64,000 nucleotides of DNA from Devosia sp. A16. Lineage in GTDB: Bacteria; Pseudomonadota; Alphaproteobacteria; Rhizobiales; Devosiaceae. Of the stretch, positions 54,167-62,609 are shown piece after piece. Position 1 is the first letter of the stretch. Each line of letters opens with the position of its first letter. Under the pieces are notes generated by a model, which was given only the letters and a program-made list of their open reading frames with translations, did not search any database and was not told the DNA's origin. The DNA lies in contig NZ_CP012945.1 in the NCBI RefSeq assembly GCF_001402915.1, positions 4,565,501 through 4,629,500 on the forward strand. The letters run 5' to 3'. A program made the translations under genes and the position numbers.

Positions 54167-54317
54167 CCTTCTCCCCTCAGGGGAGAAGGTGGCCGAAGGC
54201 CGGTTGAGGGGTGAGGCGTTCTCCATAAGCGCTCACTGAGAAGCTGAACCCCTCACCCAAGTTCCGCCACGGACCCATCGGCCCTAGCTTCACTACCCTC
54301 TCCCCTCAGGGGAGAGG
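54167..54317. repeat. Palindromic intergenic repeat, copy 3
   Basis: Two perfect hairpins bound the element: CCTTCTCCCC-TCA-GGGGAGAAGG (54167-54189) and CCTCTCCCC-TCA-GGGGAGAGG (54297-54317). An inner complementary pair, GGGTGAGG near 54209 and CCTCACCC near 54251, lets the whole 150 bp fold. It lies between convergent hflX and mazG and belongs with the copies at 25608 and 30678. Confidence 0.75.
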
Positions 54318-54344
54318 AGACGACCGCCCGCAGCCAACGAAGGG

Positions 54345-55151
54345 TTACCCGCGTTCCTTCGTCCGGATCTCGTTCCAATACCCATCCAGCCGTTCGAGCC
54401 CGGCCTCGGCCAGCGGAACGCCATCCTGCGTGGCCCGGCTTTCGACATAGCGGAAACGGCGGTCGAACTTGACGTTGGCGTCGCGGAGCGCGGATTCGCC
54501 CTCGACGCCCAGCTTGCGCGCCAGGTTGGCGGCTGCGAACAGCAGGTCGCCCAACTCCTCCTGGATCTCGGCGGTCTTGCCTGCTTCGGCGGCCGCGGCG
54601 ACCTCGTCGAGTTCCTCGCGCACCTTGGCCAGCGTCTGTCGCCAGTCTGGCCAGTCGAACTGCACCGAGGCGGCGCGGCGGCTGAGCTTTTCAGCCCGCG
54701 CCAGGGCGGGCAGGGCGTGCGGCACGTCGTCGAGGATGGAGGAGGCGACCTGCTTGCGTTCGGCCTTCTTTGCCCGCTCGTCGGCCTTTACCTCGTCCCA
54801 CTTGGCTTTGGCGCCGCCGGCATTGCGCGCTGCTTCCTCGCCAAAAACATGAGGATGACGGCGTATCAGCTTCTCGGTAATAGCGAAAACGACATCACCA
54901 ATGTCGAACAAGCCTTTCTCCGAGGCCATCTGGGCGTGATAGACCGGCTGCAGCAACAGGTCGCCCAGTTCCTCGCGCAGGTCAGCATAATCCTCGCGCT
55001 CGATGGCGTCGGCAACCTCGTAGGCTTCTTCGATGGTGTAGTGCCGGATGCTGGCAAAATCCTGCTCCAGATCCCACGGACAGCCACCATCCGGATTGCG
55101 GAGGGCGGCCATGATCTCGATCAGGCGGGAAATGTCGCGGGAGGGCTGCAT
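54345..55151 (-). CDS. mazG: Nucleoside triphosphate pyrophosphohydrolase MazG
   Basis: A 268-residue enzyme with two MazG repeats, hydrolysing NTPs or damaged dNTPs to NMPs. The first repeat shows CPWDLEQDFASIRHYTIEEA with the EExxE metal site (EEAYEVADAIE) and LGDLLLQPVYHAQMA. The second is around ELDEVAAAAEAGKTAEIQEE with LGDLLFAAANLARKLG. Next to the FAH-type gene with 8 nt between. Confidence 0.94.
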   Translation of the reverse strand: MQPSRDISRLIEIMAALRNPDGGCPWDLEQDFASIRHYTIEEAYEVADAIEREDYADLREELGDLLLQPVYHAQMASEKGLFDIGDVVFAITEKLIRRHPHVFGEEAARNAGGAKAKWDEVKADERAKKAERKQVASSILDDVPHALPALARAEKLSRRAASVQFDWPDWRQTLAKVREELDEVAAAAEAGKTAEIQEELGDLLFAAANLARKLGVEGESALRDANVKFDRRFRYVESRATQDGVPLAEAGLERLDGYWNEIRTKERG

Positions 55152-55159
55152 GGCTGGCC

Positions 55160-55897
55160 TCAGGTGATGTCGAAGCTGACGGCGTGATTGCCGAGGCGGC
55201 CGATCACGTGGCCGGTACCGGAGATCGGCACGAGGCCGCAGAGCGAGCCGGTGGTGACCACGGTGCCGGCCTTGAGCGGGAATGCCGGGTTCTGGTTCTT
55301 GGCATAGGCGATGAACGAGTTGAGCACGGTGCCGAACGAGTGCTTGCCCGGTGCAGACCAGATTTCCTTGCCGGCGAACTCGAGGTGCACATCGTAGTTC
55401 TCGATATCGGCGCCGGCATCGCGATGTGTGGGATCGATGACGTATCCATAGGCCGACGCGTTGTCCGCGAGCCCGCCATTGACGCCAGCCAGCGATCGAT
55501 CGGCATAGCGCGTGCCGCAGACCTCGATGCCGACGAAGTAATGGCTGATCGCCTCGATGATATCGATCTCGTCGCGATTGGCCGTTTCGGCGCTGAGATC
55601 GCTGGCCAGCACCAGGCCGACTTCGACCTCGAGCCCGGTGATCGTCGGCGACGACAGCTGGAACGCGCCGCTGGTGCCGACGCGCGAGCGATAGATCGGC
55701 GCACAGGCGCCAAGCCCGTCCGGCGTCACGAGGGTCTTGAGCAGCGCCGGCGTCTCGTTGAGGGCGCTCATGGTAGCTGACTGGATGCGGAGCGCCGCGG
55801 CACGATCGAGCGCCGCATAGGGGACGGCATCGACATCATGCCGGCCGGCACGCTGGGCCTCGATAAGCTGCTGGGTGAGGTCGGCTTCGGTCGGCAT
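55160..55897 (-). CDS. FAH-superfamily hydratase (2-keto-4-pentenoate hydratase-like)
   Basis: A 245-residue protein of the fumarylacetoacetase-like fold. The metal ligand region is LEVEVGLVLASDL, and further features are HYFVGIEVCGTRYA and TGSLCGLVPI near the C-terminus. It resembles 2-keto-4-pentenoate hydratase/2-oxohepta-3-ene-1,7-dioate hydratase enzymes of aromatic meta-cleavage pathways, but no other pathway genes are nearby, so the substrate is open. It has its own AT-rich promoter/operator region upstream. Confidence 0.8.
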   Translation of the reverse strand: MPTEADLTQQLIEAQRAGRHDVDAVPYAALDRAAALRIQSATMSALNETPALLKTLVTPDGLGACAPIYRSRVGTSGAFQLSSPTITGLEVEVGLVLASDLSAETANRDEIDIIEAISHYFVGIEVCGTRYADRSLAGVNGGLADNASAYGYVIDPTHRDAGADIENYDVHLEFAGKEIWSAPGKHSFGTVLNSFIAYAKNQNPAFPLKAGTVVTTGSLCGLVPISGTGHVIGRLGNHAVSFDIT

Positions 55898-55917
55898 AGT
55901 GGTTCATCCTCCATTCG

Positions 55918-55953
55918 CATAAGATATATTATGGAACTATCACGTTGACCCAA
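55918..55953 (-). promoter_or_regulatory. AT-rich promoter with palindromic operator-like site
   Basis: On the minus strand TTGGGT (55948-55953) and TAATAT (55926-55931) are 16 bp apart. Overlapping the -10 is a 16-bp imperfect palindrome CATAAGATATATTATG (55918-55933) in which 14 of 16 positions are symmetric. In this GC-rich genome such an AT-rich palindrome 20 bp before a start codon suggests a repressor site for the FAH-type gene. Confidence 0.5.
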
Positions 55954-55979
55954 CGGTGGGCTGGCGGCCGTTTGCGGCT

Positions 55980-56369
55980 CTATCCCAGCACCGCCGTTGC
56001 GGTGATCTCGATCCTCAGCCCCTTGGCCAGCAGTTCCTTGACCACCACTGTGGCACGGATCGGGTACGGCTTGGTGTTGAAGAACTCGGCATACACACGG
56101 TTCATGCCCGGCGCGTCGGCGCTGTCGACGAGGAAGATCTGCACCTGGACGATGTTGGTAAGCTCGCCGCCGGCGGCGTTGATCGCCTGCTTGAGGTTCG
56201 ACAGCGCCTGGCGCGTCTGCACCTCGATGTCGCCCTCGGCGATCTTGCCGGTCTCGGGATCCTCGGCCAGCACCACCAGCCAGACATGGTTGCCGGCGCG
56301 GACGCAGTCGTTGATCGGTCCACTTGATGGCGCAATGCCGGTATCGATGACTTCAATCATGGGCGGCAT
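55980..56369 (-). CDS. RidA-family deaminase (Rid/YjgF/UK114)
   Basis: A 129-residue protein. RidA homologues hydrolyse reactive enamine/imine intermediates. The conserved Arg is in YPIRATVVVKELL and the terminal IEITATAV matches the IEIEAIA motif. The N-terminus lacks the family's usual SxAP stretch in its classic form, though GIAPSSGPIND is close. Some Rid subfamilies lie with catabolic genes; here the FAH-type hydratase is its downstream neighbour after 82 nt. Confidence 0.88.
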   Translation of the reverse strand: MPPMIEVIDTGIAPSSGPINDCVRAGNHVWLVVLAEDPETGKIAEGDIEVQTRQALSNLKQAINAAGGELTNIVQVQIFLVDSADAPGMNRVYAEFFNTKPYPIRATVVVKELLAKGLRIEITATAVLG

Positions 56370-56404
56370 GGCTCCAGTCGTGGTCTGCGGCGATCAATGG
56401 GTGG

Positions 56405-57244
56405 CTAGCGCGGGCTGATGATCTCGCCAGCGGTGATGTCGATCTGCAGCCCATCGAATGCCGGCCGGACGTGCTCCGGCGTCATCGCGTCGGTCTGGAG
56501 ATAGTCGAGGTCGATATGGAGGTTGGTCAGCACCGCATGGCGCGGCTTCAGATCTTCGACCAGTTCGAGCGCCTCGGAGAGGCTCAGGTGGCTCGGATGC
56601 GGTGCCGGCCGCAGTGCATCGAGCACCCAGGTGTCGAGCCCGCTGACCGCTTCGCGTGAGGCGTCCGGAATGCCGCTGAGGTCGCACGAATAGGCAAAGC
56701 CGCGCACCCGAAATCCGAGCGAGTAGATGTCGCCGTGATCCTGGCGGAACGGCAGTACGGTGATCGAGCCGCCCGGCCCGTCCACCGTCAGCGGCGTGCC
56801 GGCTTCGATCAGGTGCTGGTTGAGGATCGGCGGATAGCCCGAGCCCGGCGGCGCCGTGAAGCAATAGGCAAAGCTCGGCACGATCCGGTTGGCGGCTTCG
56901 GCGCTGAAGTACACGTCGACCCGCTTGCGGTTGTTGAGCGCCAGCACCCGGAGATCATCGATGCCATGCGTGTGGTCGGCATGCTCGTGCGTATAGAGCA
57001 CCGCCTCGACGCGATCGACCTCGGCGCGCAGCAGTTGCTCGCGCAGGTCGCAACCGGTGTCGACGATGATGCGGGTCGGCTCGTCCGAGCCGGCCGAAAA
57101 ACCTTCGATCAGCAGCGAGCAGCGGCTGCGCCGATTCCTGGGGTTGTCGGGATCGCACACGCCCCAGTGGCCGCCGATGCGCGGCACGCCACCCGAAGAG
57201 CCGCAGCCCATGATCGTCGCTACGATACGTTGTGCTTCAGGCAT
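56405..57244 (-). CDS. MBL-fold metallohydrolase (PhnP-like)
   Basis: A 279-residue metallo-beta-lactamase-fold protein. It begins with VATIMGCGSSGGVPRIGGHW; the metal motif is THEHADHTHGIDDLR, followed by later His residues in FRQDHGD and LTNLHIDLDY. It resembles PhnP cyclic phosphodiesterases and the MBL protein that follows tatD in alphaproteobacterial metG operons. Its start overlaps the tatD stop by one base, so it is in the same operon. Confidence 0.88.
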   Translation of the reverse strand: MPEAQRIVATIMGCGSSGGVPRIGGHWGVCDPDNPRNRRSRCSLLIEGFSAGSDEPTRIIVDTGCDLREQLLRAEVDRVEAVLYTHEHADHTHGIDDLRVLALNNRKRVDVYFSAEAANRIVPSFAYCFTAPPGSGYPPILNQHLIEAGTPLTVDGPGGSITVLPFRQDHGDIYSLGFRVRGFAYSCDLSGIPDASREAVSGLDTWVLDALRPAPHPSHLSLSEALELVEDLKPRHAVLTNLHIDLDYLQTDAMTPEHVRPAFDGLQIDITAGEIISPR

Positions 57245-58020
57245 TACGCCTTAGCCTTTGAGAATAAACGGAAAAAATTGTCGGTCGTCTCAGTGCCGAG
57301 CTGTTCGAGGCTGATACCGCGCATCTCGGCCACCTTGGCGGCAGTATGGGCCACATAGCTCGGTTCGTTCGTGCCGCCGCGATGCGGTACCGGAGCCAGA
57401 TACGGGGCGTCCGTTTCAACCAGATAACGGTCCGCCGGAACGAACTTTGCGACCTCGCGGATTTCCTCGGCGTTCTTGAAGGTGATGATGCCCGAAAACG
57501 AGATGTAGCCGCCAAGCTCGAGCGCCGTGCGCGCCAGATCGGCTCCACCGGTGAAGCAGTGCAGCACGAAGGGGAAGGCCCCCTGCCCCATTTCTTCGGT
57601 CAATACCGCCGCCATATGGACGTCTGCCGAGCGGGAGTGGATGACCAGCGGCAGGCCGGTGAGGCGCGATGCGGCGATGTGTCGACGCAACCCGGTTTCC
57701 TGCGCCTCTTTGGGTGCATTGTCGTAGAAATAGTCGAGCCCGGCTTCGCCGATAGCGACGCATTTAGGGTGCGCGCTGAGCCGCACCAGATCCTCGGCGA
57801 AGATGTCGAGCTCTTCGTCTGCGTGGTGCGGATGCGTGCCGACCGAACACCAGACCTCGGCGTTCTGCTCGGCGATGGCCTTGATCTCGTCGAAGCGCTT
57901 CACTCGCGTCGAGATGGTCACCATGCCCTCGATCCCTGCCGCCCTGGCACGCGTCAGCACGCCGACCCGATCGGCGGCGAGCTCGGGGAAATCGAGGTGA
58001 CAGTGCGAGTCGATCAGCAT
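57244..58020 (-). CDS. TatD-family metal-dependent DNase
   Basis: A 258-residue TIM-barrel hydrolase. Metal ligands include DSHCHLDF at residues 4-11 (His6, His8), an internal Glu in AIGEAGLDYF, HSRSAD, HCFTGG and the final Asp in VETDAPYLAP. TatD proteins act as 3'-5' exonucleases in DNA repair. It follows metG by 4 nt in the minus-strand operon. Confidence 0.93.
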   Translation of the reverse strand: MLIDSHCHLDFPELAADRVGVLTRARAAGIEGMVTISTRVKRFDEIKAIAEQNAEVWCSVGTHPHHADEELDIFAEDLVRLSAHPKCVAIGEAGLDYFYDNAPKEAQETGLRRHIAASRLTGLPLVIHSRSADVHMAAVLTEEMGQGAFPFVLHCFTGGADLARTALELGGYISFSGIITFKNAEEIREVAKFVPADRYLVETDAPYLAPVPHRGGTNEPSYVAHTAAKVAEMRGISLEQLGTETTDNFFRLFSKAKA

Positions 58021-58024
58021 TGGC

Positions 58025-59572
58025 CTATGCCGTCTTTGCGTGCTCGAACTTCTTGAACACCGGTTCGGGCGTCGGCAAGACCGTGCCGACGGGAACCCCC
58101 GAAGCGCTCAGCGCATGGCTCAGCAGCCGCTGGTCTTCCGGGACCGCGAGGGCATCGAGGAACTTCGCCGCCGAGCTCGGAACGAACGCCTGCGCCGCGA
58201 TGGCGGCGCGACGGACGATATCGGCCGTGGTCGCAAGGATCGTGCCCATGCGCTGGAGGTCGGCCTTCAGCCCCCATGGCGCCTGGTCGGCGAAGTAGAG
58301 GTTGGCGGCATTGAGCAGCGTGGTCAGTTCACTGGCCGCCTCATGGATCTGCTGCGTCTTCATGGCGAGATCCATCTTGCCGATCGCCTCGATGGCCGTG
58401 GCGACGATGGCACGCTCGGCCTCGGTCGGCTGCGCCTCGGGCAGCGCCCCGCCGAAATTCTTCTGGATCATCGACAGCGAGCGCTGCGCCAGGTTGCCGA
58501 AATTGTTGGCGAGGTCGGCATTGTTGCGGTTGATGAACTTCTCTTTGCCCCAGTCGCCGTCCTGGCCGAAGCTGACCTCGCGCAGGCAATACCAACGCAC
58601 CGGGTCGGTGCCGTAGAGGTCGAGCTGCTCGTGCGGGTCGACAATGTTGCCGACCGACTTCGACATCTTCTTGCCTTCCGAGGTCAGAAAGCCATGCGCG
58701 AAGACGCGGTGCGGCACCTCGATACCGGCGCTCATCAGGAACGCCGGCCAGTAGACGGTATGGAAGCGGATGATGTCCTTGCCGATGACATGCAGGTTCG
58801 CCGGCCAGAACTTCTTGAACTGCTCGGAGGCGGCATCGGGAAAGCCGACGCCGGTGATGTAGTTGGTGAGCGCGTCGACCCAGACATACATCACGTGTCC
58901 GGCCGCGCCCGGCACCGGAATGCCCCAGTCGAAGGTGGTCCGGCTGATCGAAACGTCGCGCAGTCCGGCTTTGACGAATGAGACGATCTCGTTGCGCCGC
59001 TCTTCCGGAGCGATGAAGTCGGGACGCTCCTCGTAAAGTTTCAGCAGCCGGTCCTGATAGGCCGAGAGGCGGAAGAAGAAGCTGTCTTCCTCGACCCATT
59101 TCACCTCGGCACCGGTCGGAGCGAACTTCTTGCCGCCTTCGCCGTCCGTGAGCTCGTCCTCGTCGAAATAGGCCTCGTCACGGACCGAGTACCAGCCCTT
59201 GTAGGTCGACTGGTAGATGTCGCCATTGTTGCTGGCCGCCATCCGGCGCCAGATCTCCTGGCTCGACTCGTAGTGGCGCGGCTCGGTGGTGCGGATGAAA
59301 TCGTCGTTGGAGACGTCGAGCCGTGCCGCCAGCTCCTTGAACCGGGCGGCGTTGCGGTCGGCCAGCTCGCGCGCCGTGATCCCTTCGGCGGCCGCCGTCT
59401 GCACCATCTTGATGCCATGCTCGTCGGTGCCGGTCAGGAAATAGGTGTCCTTGCCCTGGAGCCGGGCCCAGCGGGCGATGGCGTCGGTCGCGATCATCTC
59501 GTAGGCGTGCCCGATATGCGGTGCGCCGTTGGGATAGGCGATGGCGGTGGTGACGTAGAACGTGTCGGTCAT
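58025..59572 (-). CDS. metG: Methionyl-tRNA synthetase
   Basis: A 515-residue class I synthetase. HIGH-type motif in GAPHIGHAYE and KMSKS in GKKMSKSVGN. The connective-peptide region (around GWYSVRDEAYFDEDELTDG) has no zinc-binding cysteines, and there is no C-terminal EMAP/dimerisation domain, giving the short form. I start at MTDTFYVTTAIAYPNGAPH; the frame is open for 65 more codons upstream, but that part lies over holB and is not synthetase-like. It overlaps holB by 4 nt. Confidence 0.96.
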   Translation of the reverse strand: MTDTFYVTTAIAYPNGAPHIGHAYEMIATDAIARWARLQGKDTYFLTGTDEHGIKMVQTAAAEGITARELADRNAARFKELAARLDVSNDDFIRTTEPRHYESSQEIWRRMAASNNGDIYQSTYKGWYSVRDEAYFDEDELTDGEGGKKFAPTGAEVKWVEEDSFFFRLSAYQDRLLKLYEERPDFIAPEERRNEIVSFVKAGLRDVSISRTTFDWGIPVPGAAGHVMYVWVDALTNYITGVGFPDAASEQFKKFWPANLHVIGKDIIRFHTVYWPAFLMSAGIEVPHRVFAHGFLTSEGKKMSKSVGNIVDPHEQLDLYGTDPVRWYCLREVSFGQDGDWGKEKFINRNNADLANNFGNLAQRSLSMIQKNFGGALPEAQPTEAERAIVATAIEAIGKMDLAMKTQQIHEAASELTTLLNAANLYFADQAPWGLKADLQRMGTILATTADIVRRAAIAAQAFVPSSAAKFLDALAVPEDQRLLSHALSASGVPVGTVLPTPEPVFKKFEHAKTA

Positions 59573-60594
59573 GGTGTCGGCTGGACGCTCAGAAGCTGGT
59601 GTTTCCGGATCGCATCGAACAGCGCGACCAGGGTCTGCCGCATGTCGAGGTTGTATTCGTCGGCATCGGCGAGTGAAAGCCGCGCCTTGTCCCATAGCTC
59701 GTTGGCCGAGGCAAGGCGAACCCGGTCGCCAGCGCTGGCGGCGGCCTTGGCGGCGTCGGCCAGCCAATCGTTGAGAATGTCGCGGGCAAAGCGCAGTTCG
59801 GCCGAGTCACGATCGGCGCCCAGGGCGTCGGCCAGCGCGATCCGTGACGCGGACGGCGCGCCGACCGGGTCGGCGAGCCAGGCCTGCAGCAGTTGCAGGG
59901 CGCCCCCCTCCCCCAGGAGCATCGCCTCGAAACCGCGCCGCGGCCGGCCAGCCGCGAGCGACACGGCGCGATCGATGGCGAGCGGCTGGCCGCCGACCTG
60001 ATCCAGCACCGTGCGAACGTCGCTGTCGGCGATCGGCCGCAGCGCCACCTGGAAGCAACGCGACTTGATGGTAGGCAGCAGCGAACCCGGGCGGTGCGAA
60101 ACCAGCAGGAAGGTCGTGTCGGCCGGCGGCTCCTCGAGAATTTTCAGCAGCGCATTGGCGGAGGAGGCGTTGCAATCGTCGATCGGGTCGACAATGGCGA
60201 TGCGATGCCCGGCGCGCCCACGCGTCATCCGCATCTCCTCGATGAAGCGGCGCACCTCTTCCACGCGGATCGCGGTGTAATAGCCCTTGCCGGTGTCGCG
60301 TGGGGCTTTGCGCATCACGAACAGGTTCGGATAGGCGCCGGCCGCCACCTGCGCAGCGATATGCCCGGGCGACTCGTCACCGGTCGTCTCGAAGATGCGA
60401 CGCGCCAGGTCGAAGGCCAGTGTCGCCTTGCCGATCCCCCGCGGCCCGTGGATCAGGATGCCGCCCGGCAGCCGTCCGACGGCCAGCCGATCGAGCAGCG
60501 TGGCGCGCGCCGCTTGATGGCCGGCAACGCCGGTCTGGAACTCGGGCAGCGGCACGCCCTCGAGCTGGTCGGGTTCGCGTTCGGGATAGTCCAA
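59569..60594 (-). CDS. holB: DNA polymerase III subunit delta'
   Basis: A 341-residue clamp-loader subunit. N-terminal AAA+ domain with the P-loop-like GPRGIGKATLAFDLARRI and the SRC-type motif LPTIKSRCFQVAL. The zinc-module cysteines of E. coli delta' are absent. I use the TTG at 60594 (reading MDYPEREPDQLEG), one base after the tmk stop; the open frame continues into tmk, but that extension is antisense-like noise. It precedes metG in the conserved tmk-holB-metG order. Confidence 0.9.
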   Translation of the reverse strand: MDYPEREPDQLEGVPLPEFQTGVAGHQAARATLLDRLAVGRLPGGILIHGPRGIGKATLAFDLARRIFETTGDESPGHIAAQVAAGAYPNLFVMRKAPRDTGKGYYTAIRVEEVRRFIEEMRMTRGRAGHRIAIVDPIDDCNASSANALLKILEEPPADTTFLLVSHRPGSLLPTIKSRCFQVALRPIADSDVRTVLDQVGGQPLAIDRAVSLAAGRPRRGFEAMLLGEGGALQLLQAWLADPVGAPSASRIALADALGADRDSAELRFARDILNDWLADAAKAAASAGDRVRLASANELWDKARLSLADADEYNLDMRQTLVALFDAIRKHQLLSVQPTP

Positions 60595-60595
60595 T

Positions 60596-61279
60596 TCAGT
60601 CGGCCTTTGCCTCGAGCTCGGGGAAGCGCCGCAGCAGCGTATCCCAGATCTCCTGCTCCAGGGCATCTTCCGATTGGCCGGCGGGTAGCACCACGCAGCG
60701 CTCCGGGTTGGCCTTGCCGATGGCGAGGAAGGCCTGCCGCAGCCGCTGATGCCATTCGAGATCTTCCTTCTCGAAGCGATCGCCGGTTTCGGCCAACGCC
60801 TTCTCGATCTCGCGATTGTTCACCCGCGCGAAGGCCACGGCCGGATCCATGTCGAGGATGAAGGTGATGTCGGGCTGATGCCCGTCGAGCGCCAGCGTCT
60901 CGAGACCGCGGATGAGCTTGTCGTCGACGCCGCCGGTCAGCCCCTGATAGGCCCGGGTCGAATCGTGGAAGCGGTCGGAGATCACCCATTTGCCGCTGTT
61001 GAGGCTGGGGGCGATGAGGCTGCTGACATGGTCGTAACGCGCCGCCGCGAACAGCACCGCCTCGGCCCCGGCGCCCCAGCTCTCGGAACGGCCCTGCAGG
61101 ATGAACGCACGCACGGCCTCGGCCTTGGGTGTGCCGCCGGGCTCGCGGGTGCGCACGGCTTCGATGTCCATGCGGTTGAGCCGCACCAGCAGGCGCTTGA
61201 CCTGGGTCGACTTGCCGACGCCTTCGCCGCCTTCGAAAGTGATGAAACGGGCGGCGGGCTTGGCCGGCACATCGAGCAT
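60596..61279 (-). CDS. tmk: Thymidylate kinase
   Basis: A 227-residue enzyme converting dTMP to dTDP. P-loop FEGGEGVGKSTQ at about residues 15-26, the DR motif region ISDRFHDSTRAYQG, and VRTREPGGTPKAE. The N-terminal MLDVPAKPAARF is a short lineage extension. Follows the D-Ala-D-Ala carboxypeptidase gene after 138 nt. Confidence 0.95.
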   Translation of the reverse strand: MLDVPAKPAARFITFEGGEGVGKSTQVKRLLVRLNRMDIEAVRTREPGGTPKAEAVRAFILQGRSESWGAGAEAVLFAAARYDHVSSLIAPSLNSGKWVISDRFHDSTRAYQGLTGGVDDKLIRGLETLALDGHQPDITFILDMDPAVAFARVNNREIEKALAETGDRFEKEDLEWHQRLRQAFLAIGKANPERCVVLPAGQSEDALEQEIWDTLLRRFPELEAKAD

Positions 61280-61417
61280 CTGTCAGAATTCCCCCGCGTT
61301 GTGACTCTCGTATTACCCGCGATGGCTGCCCAGCGAAAGCAGCCGATCCATCTGCCCACAGCGCGCGGCTCGGCGCGTTTCGCGGGGATACTGCGGGCAA
61401 TTGCGGTGCGGCGATGC

Positions 61418-62575
61418 TCAGAGCCAGCCGAGCGTCAGTTCCTTGAGCGCATCGGTCGCCTTGCGGACGATATCGCCATCGGCGACGTCCTCGCCGGCGT
61501 AGAGCGGGGTAACCTGCACCACCGAGCCGTTGCACATGACGTTGAGCTGGGCCAACTGGTCGCCCTTCTGCACCGGCGGGCGGATCGGCGCCTTGTAGGT
61601 AACAGTGGCCTGCGGGCAGTTCTGCGCCCCCTTGGGCAGGAACAGGTCAATGCTGCCCTTGCCCACCAACGAGACCTGTCCGGCGCTGCCGCCATAGACG
61701 TCGGCATGCGAAACGGCCGCGCCTTCCGGGAACACCGGGATCAGCTCGAAGCCGCGGGTGCCCCAGGTCACCAGCTTGCGCGCCTCTTCGGTGCGCTCGG
61801 TCATCGACTTGAGCCCATGCAGCACGGCGATCAGGCGACGGCCGGTGGCGGCAGTCGAGACCACCTCGCCATAGCCGGCGGCCTCGGTGTGGCCTGTCTT
61901 CAGCCCATCGACGCCGATGCCGATCTCGAGCAGCGAATTGCGGTTCATCTGGCGGATCTTGTTCCAGGTGAACTCGCGCTCGGAGAAGATTGGATAGTAC
62001 TCGGGGAACTGCGCGATGATGAAGCGGGCGATAGTCGCGAGGTCGCGCGCCGTCGAGAATTGCGCCGGATCGGGCAGCCCAGTGGCATTGACGAAGTTCG
62101 AACCGGTGAGGCCGATCTCTTTGCCCAACTGGTTCATCATCTGCGCGAAGCTGAGCTCGCTGCCGGCAATGCCTTCTGCCAGAGCAATGGCCGCGTCATT
62201 GCCCGACTGGATGATCACCGAGCGGACCAGGTCGATCACCGGAATCTTCGAGTTGAGCACGGCGAACATGGTCGAGCCGCCGGACGAGGCTCCACCGTCG
62301 CGCCAGGCGTGCTCGGAAATGAAGAACTCGTCGGTGGGCTGGAGCTTCTTGGTCTGCAACTGGTCGAACACCACCGCCAGCGTCATCAGCTTGGCCATGC
62401 TGGCCGGCTCGAGCTGTTCGTCACCTGCCTTGTTGAAGAGGATCGTGCCGGACTCGTAGTCCATCAGCACGGCATAGGGCGCCTTGGTGTCGAACTCCTG
62501 CGCATGCGCGGATACCGCCGACAAGACGGTGAACAGAGCGAGCAGCAGGTTCAGGCCAAAATTCCGCAATCTCAA
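61418..62575 (-). CDS. D-alanyl-D-alanine carboxypeptidase (PBP5/6 type)
   Basis: A 385-residue periplasmic penicillin-binding protein that trims pentapeptide stems. Signal peptide at residues 1-26 (LLLALFTVLSAVSAHA); catalytic motifs are SMAK (Ser59, Lys62), SGN in IIQSGNDAAIALAEG, and KTG in DGLKTGHTEAAGY. The C-terminal beta-domain and a final amphipathic segment (ATDALKELTLGWL) for membrane association match PBP5/6. Downstream of rlpA, 34 nt apart. Confidence 0.94.
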   Translation of the reverse strand: MRLRNFGLNLLLALFTVLSAVSAHAQEFDTKAPYAVLMDYESGTILFNKAGDEQLEPASMAKLMTLAVVFDQLQTKKLQPTDEFFISEHAWRDGGASSGGSTMFAVLNSKIPVIDLVRSVIIQSGNDAAIALAEGIAGSELSFAQMMNQLGKEIGLTGSNFVNATGLPDPAQFSTARDLATIARFIIAQFPEYYPIFSEREFTWNKIRQMNRNSLLEIGIGVDGLKTGHTEAAGYGEVVSTAATGRRLIAVLHGLKSMTERTEEARKLVTWGTRGFELIPVFPEGAAVSHADVYGGSAGQVSLVGKGSIDLFLPKGAQNCPQATVTYKAPIRPPVQKGDQLAQLNVMCNGSVVQVTPLYAGEDVADGDIVRKATDALKELTLGWL

Positions 62576-62609
62576 CCCCGATCGCGGTCAATGCTCGACC
62601 GCCCTCGAA

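Noticed and set aside
59573-59767. 65-codon N-terminal extension of metG
   Set aside because: Lies wholly over holB and consists of Arg-rich sequence; methionyl-tRNA synthetases start just before the TTAIAYPNG segment, as at 59572.
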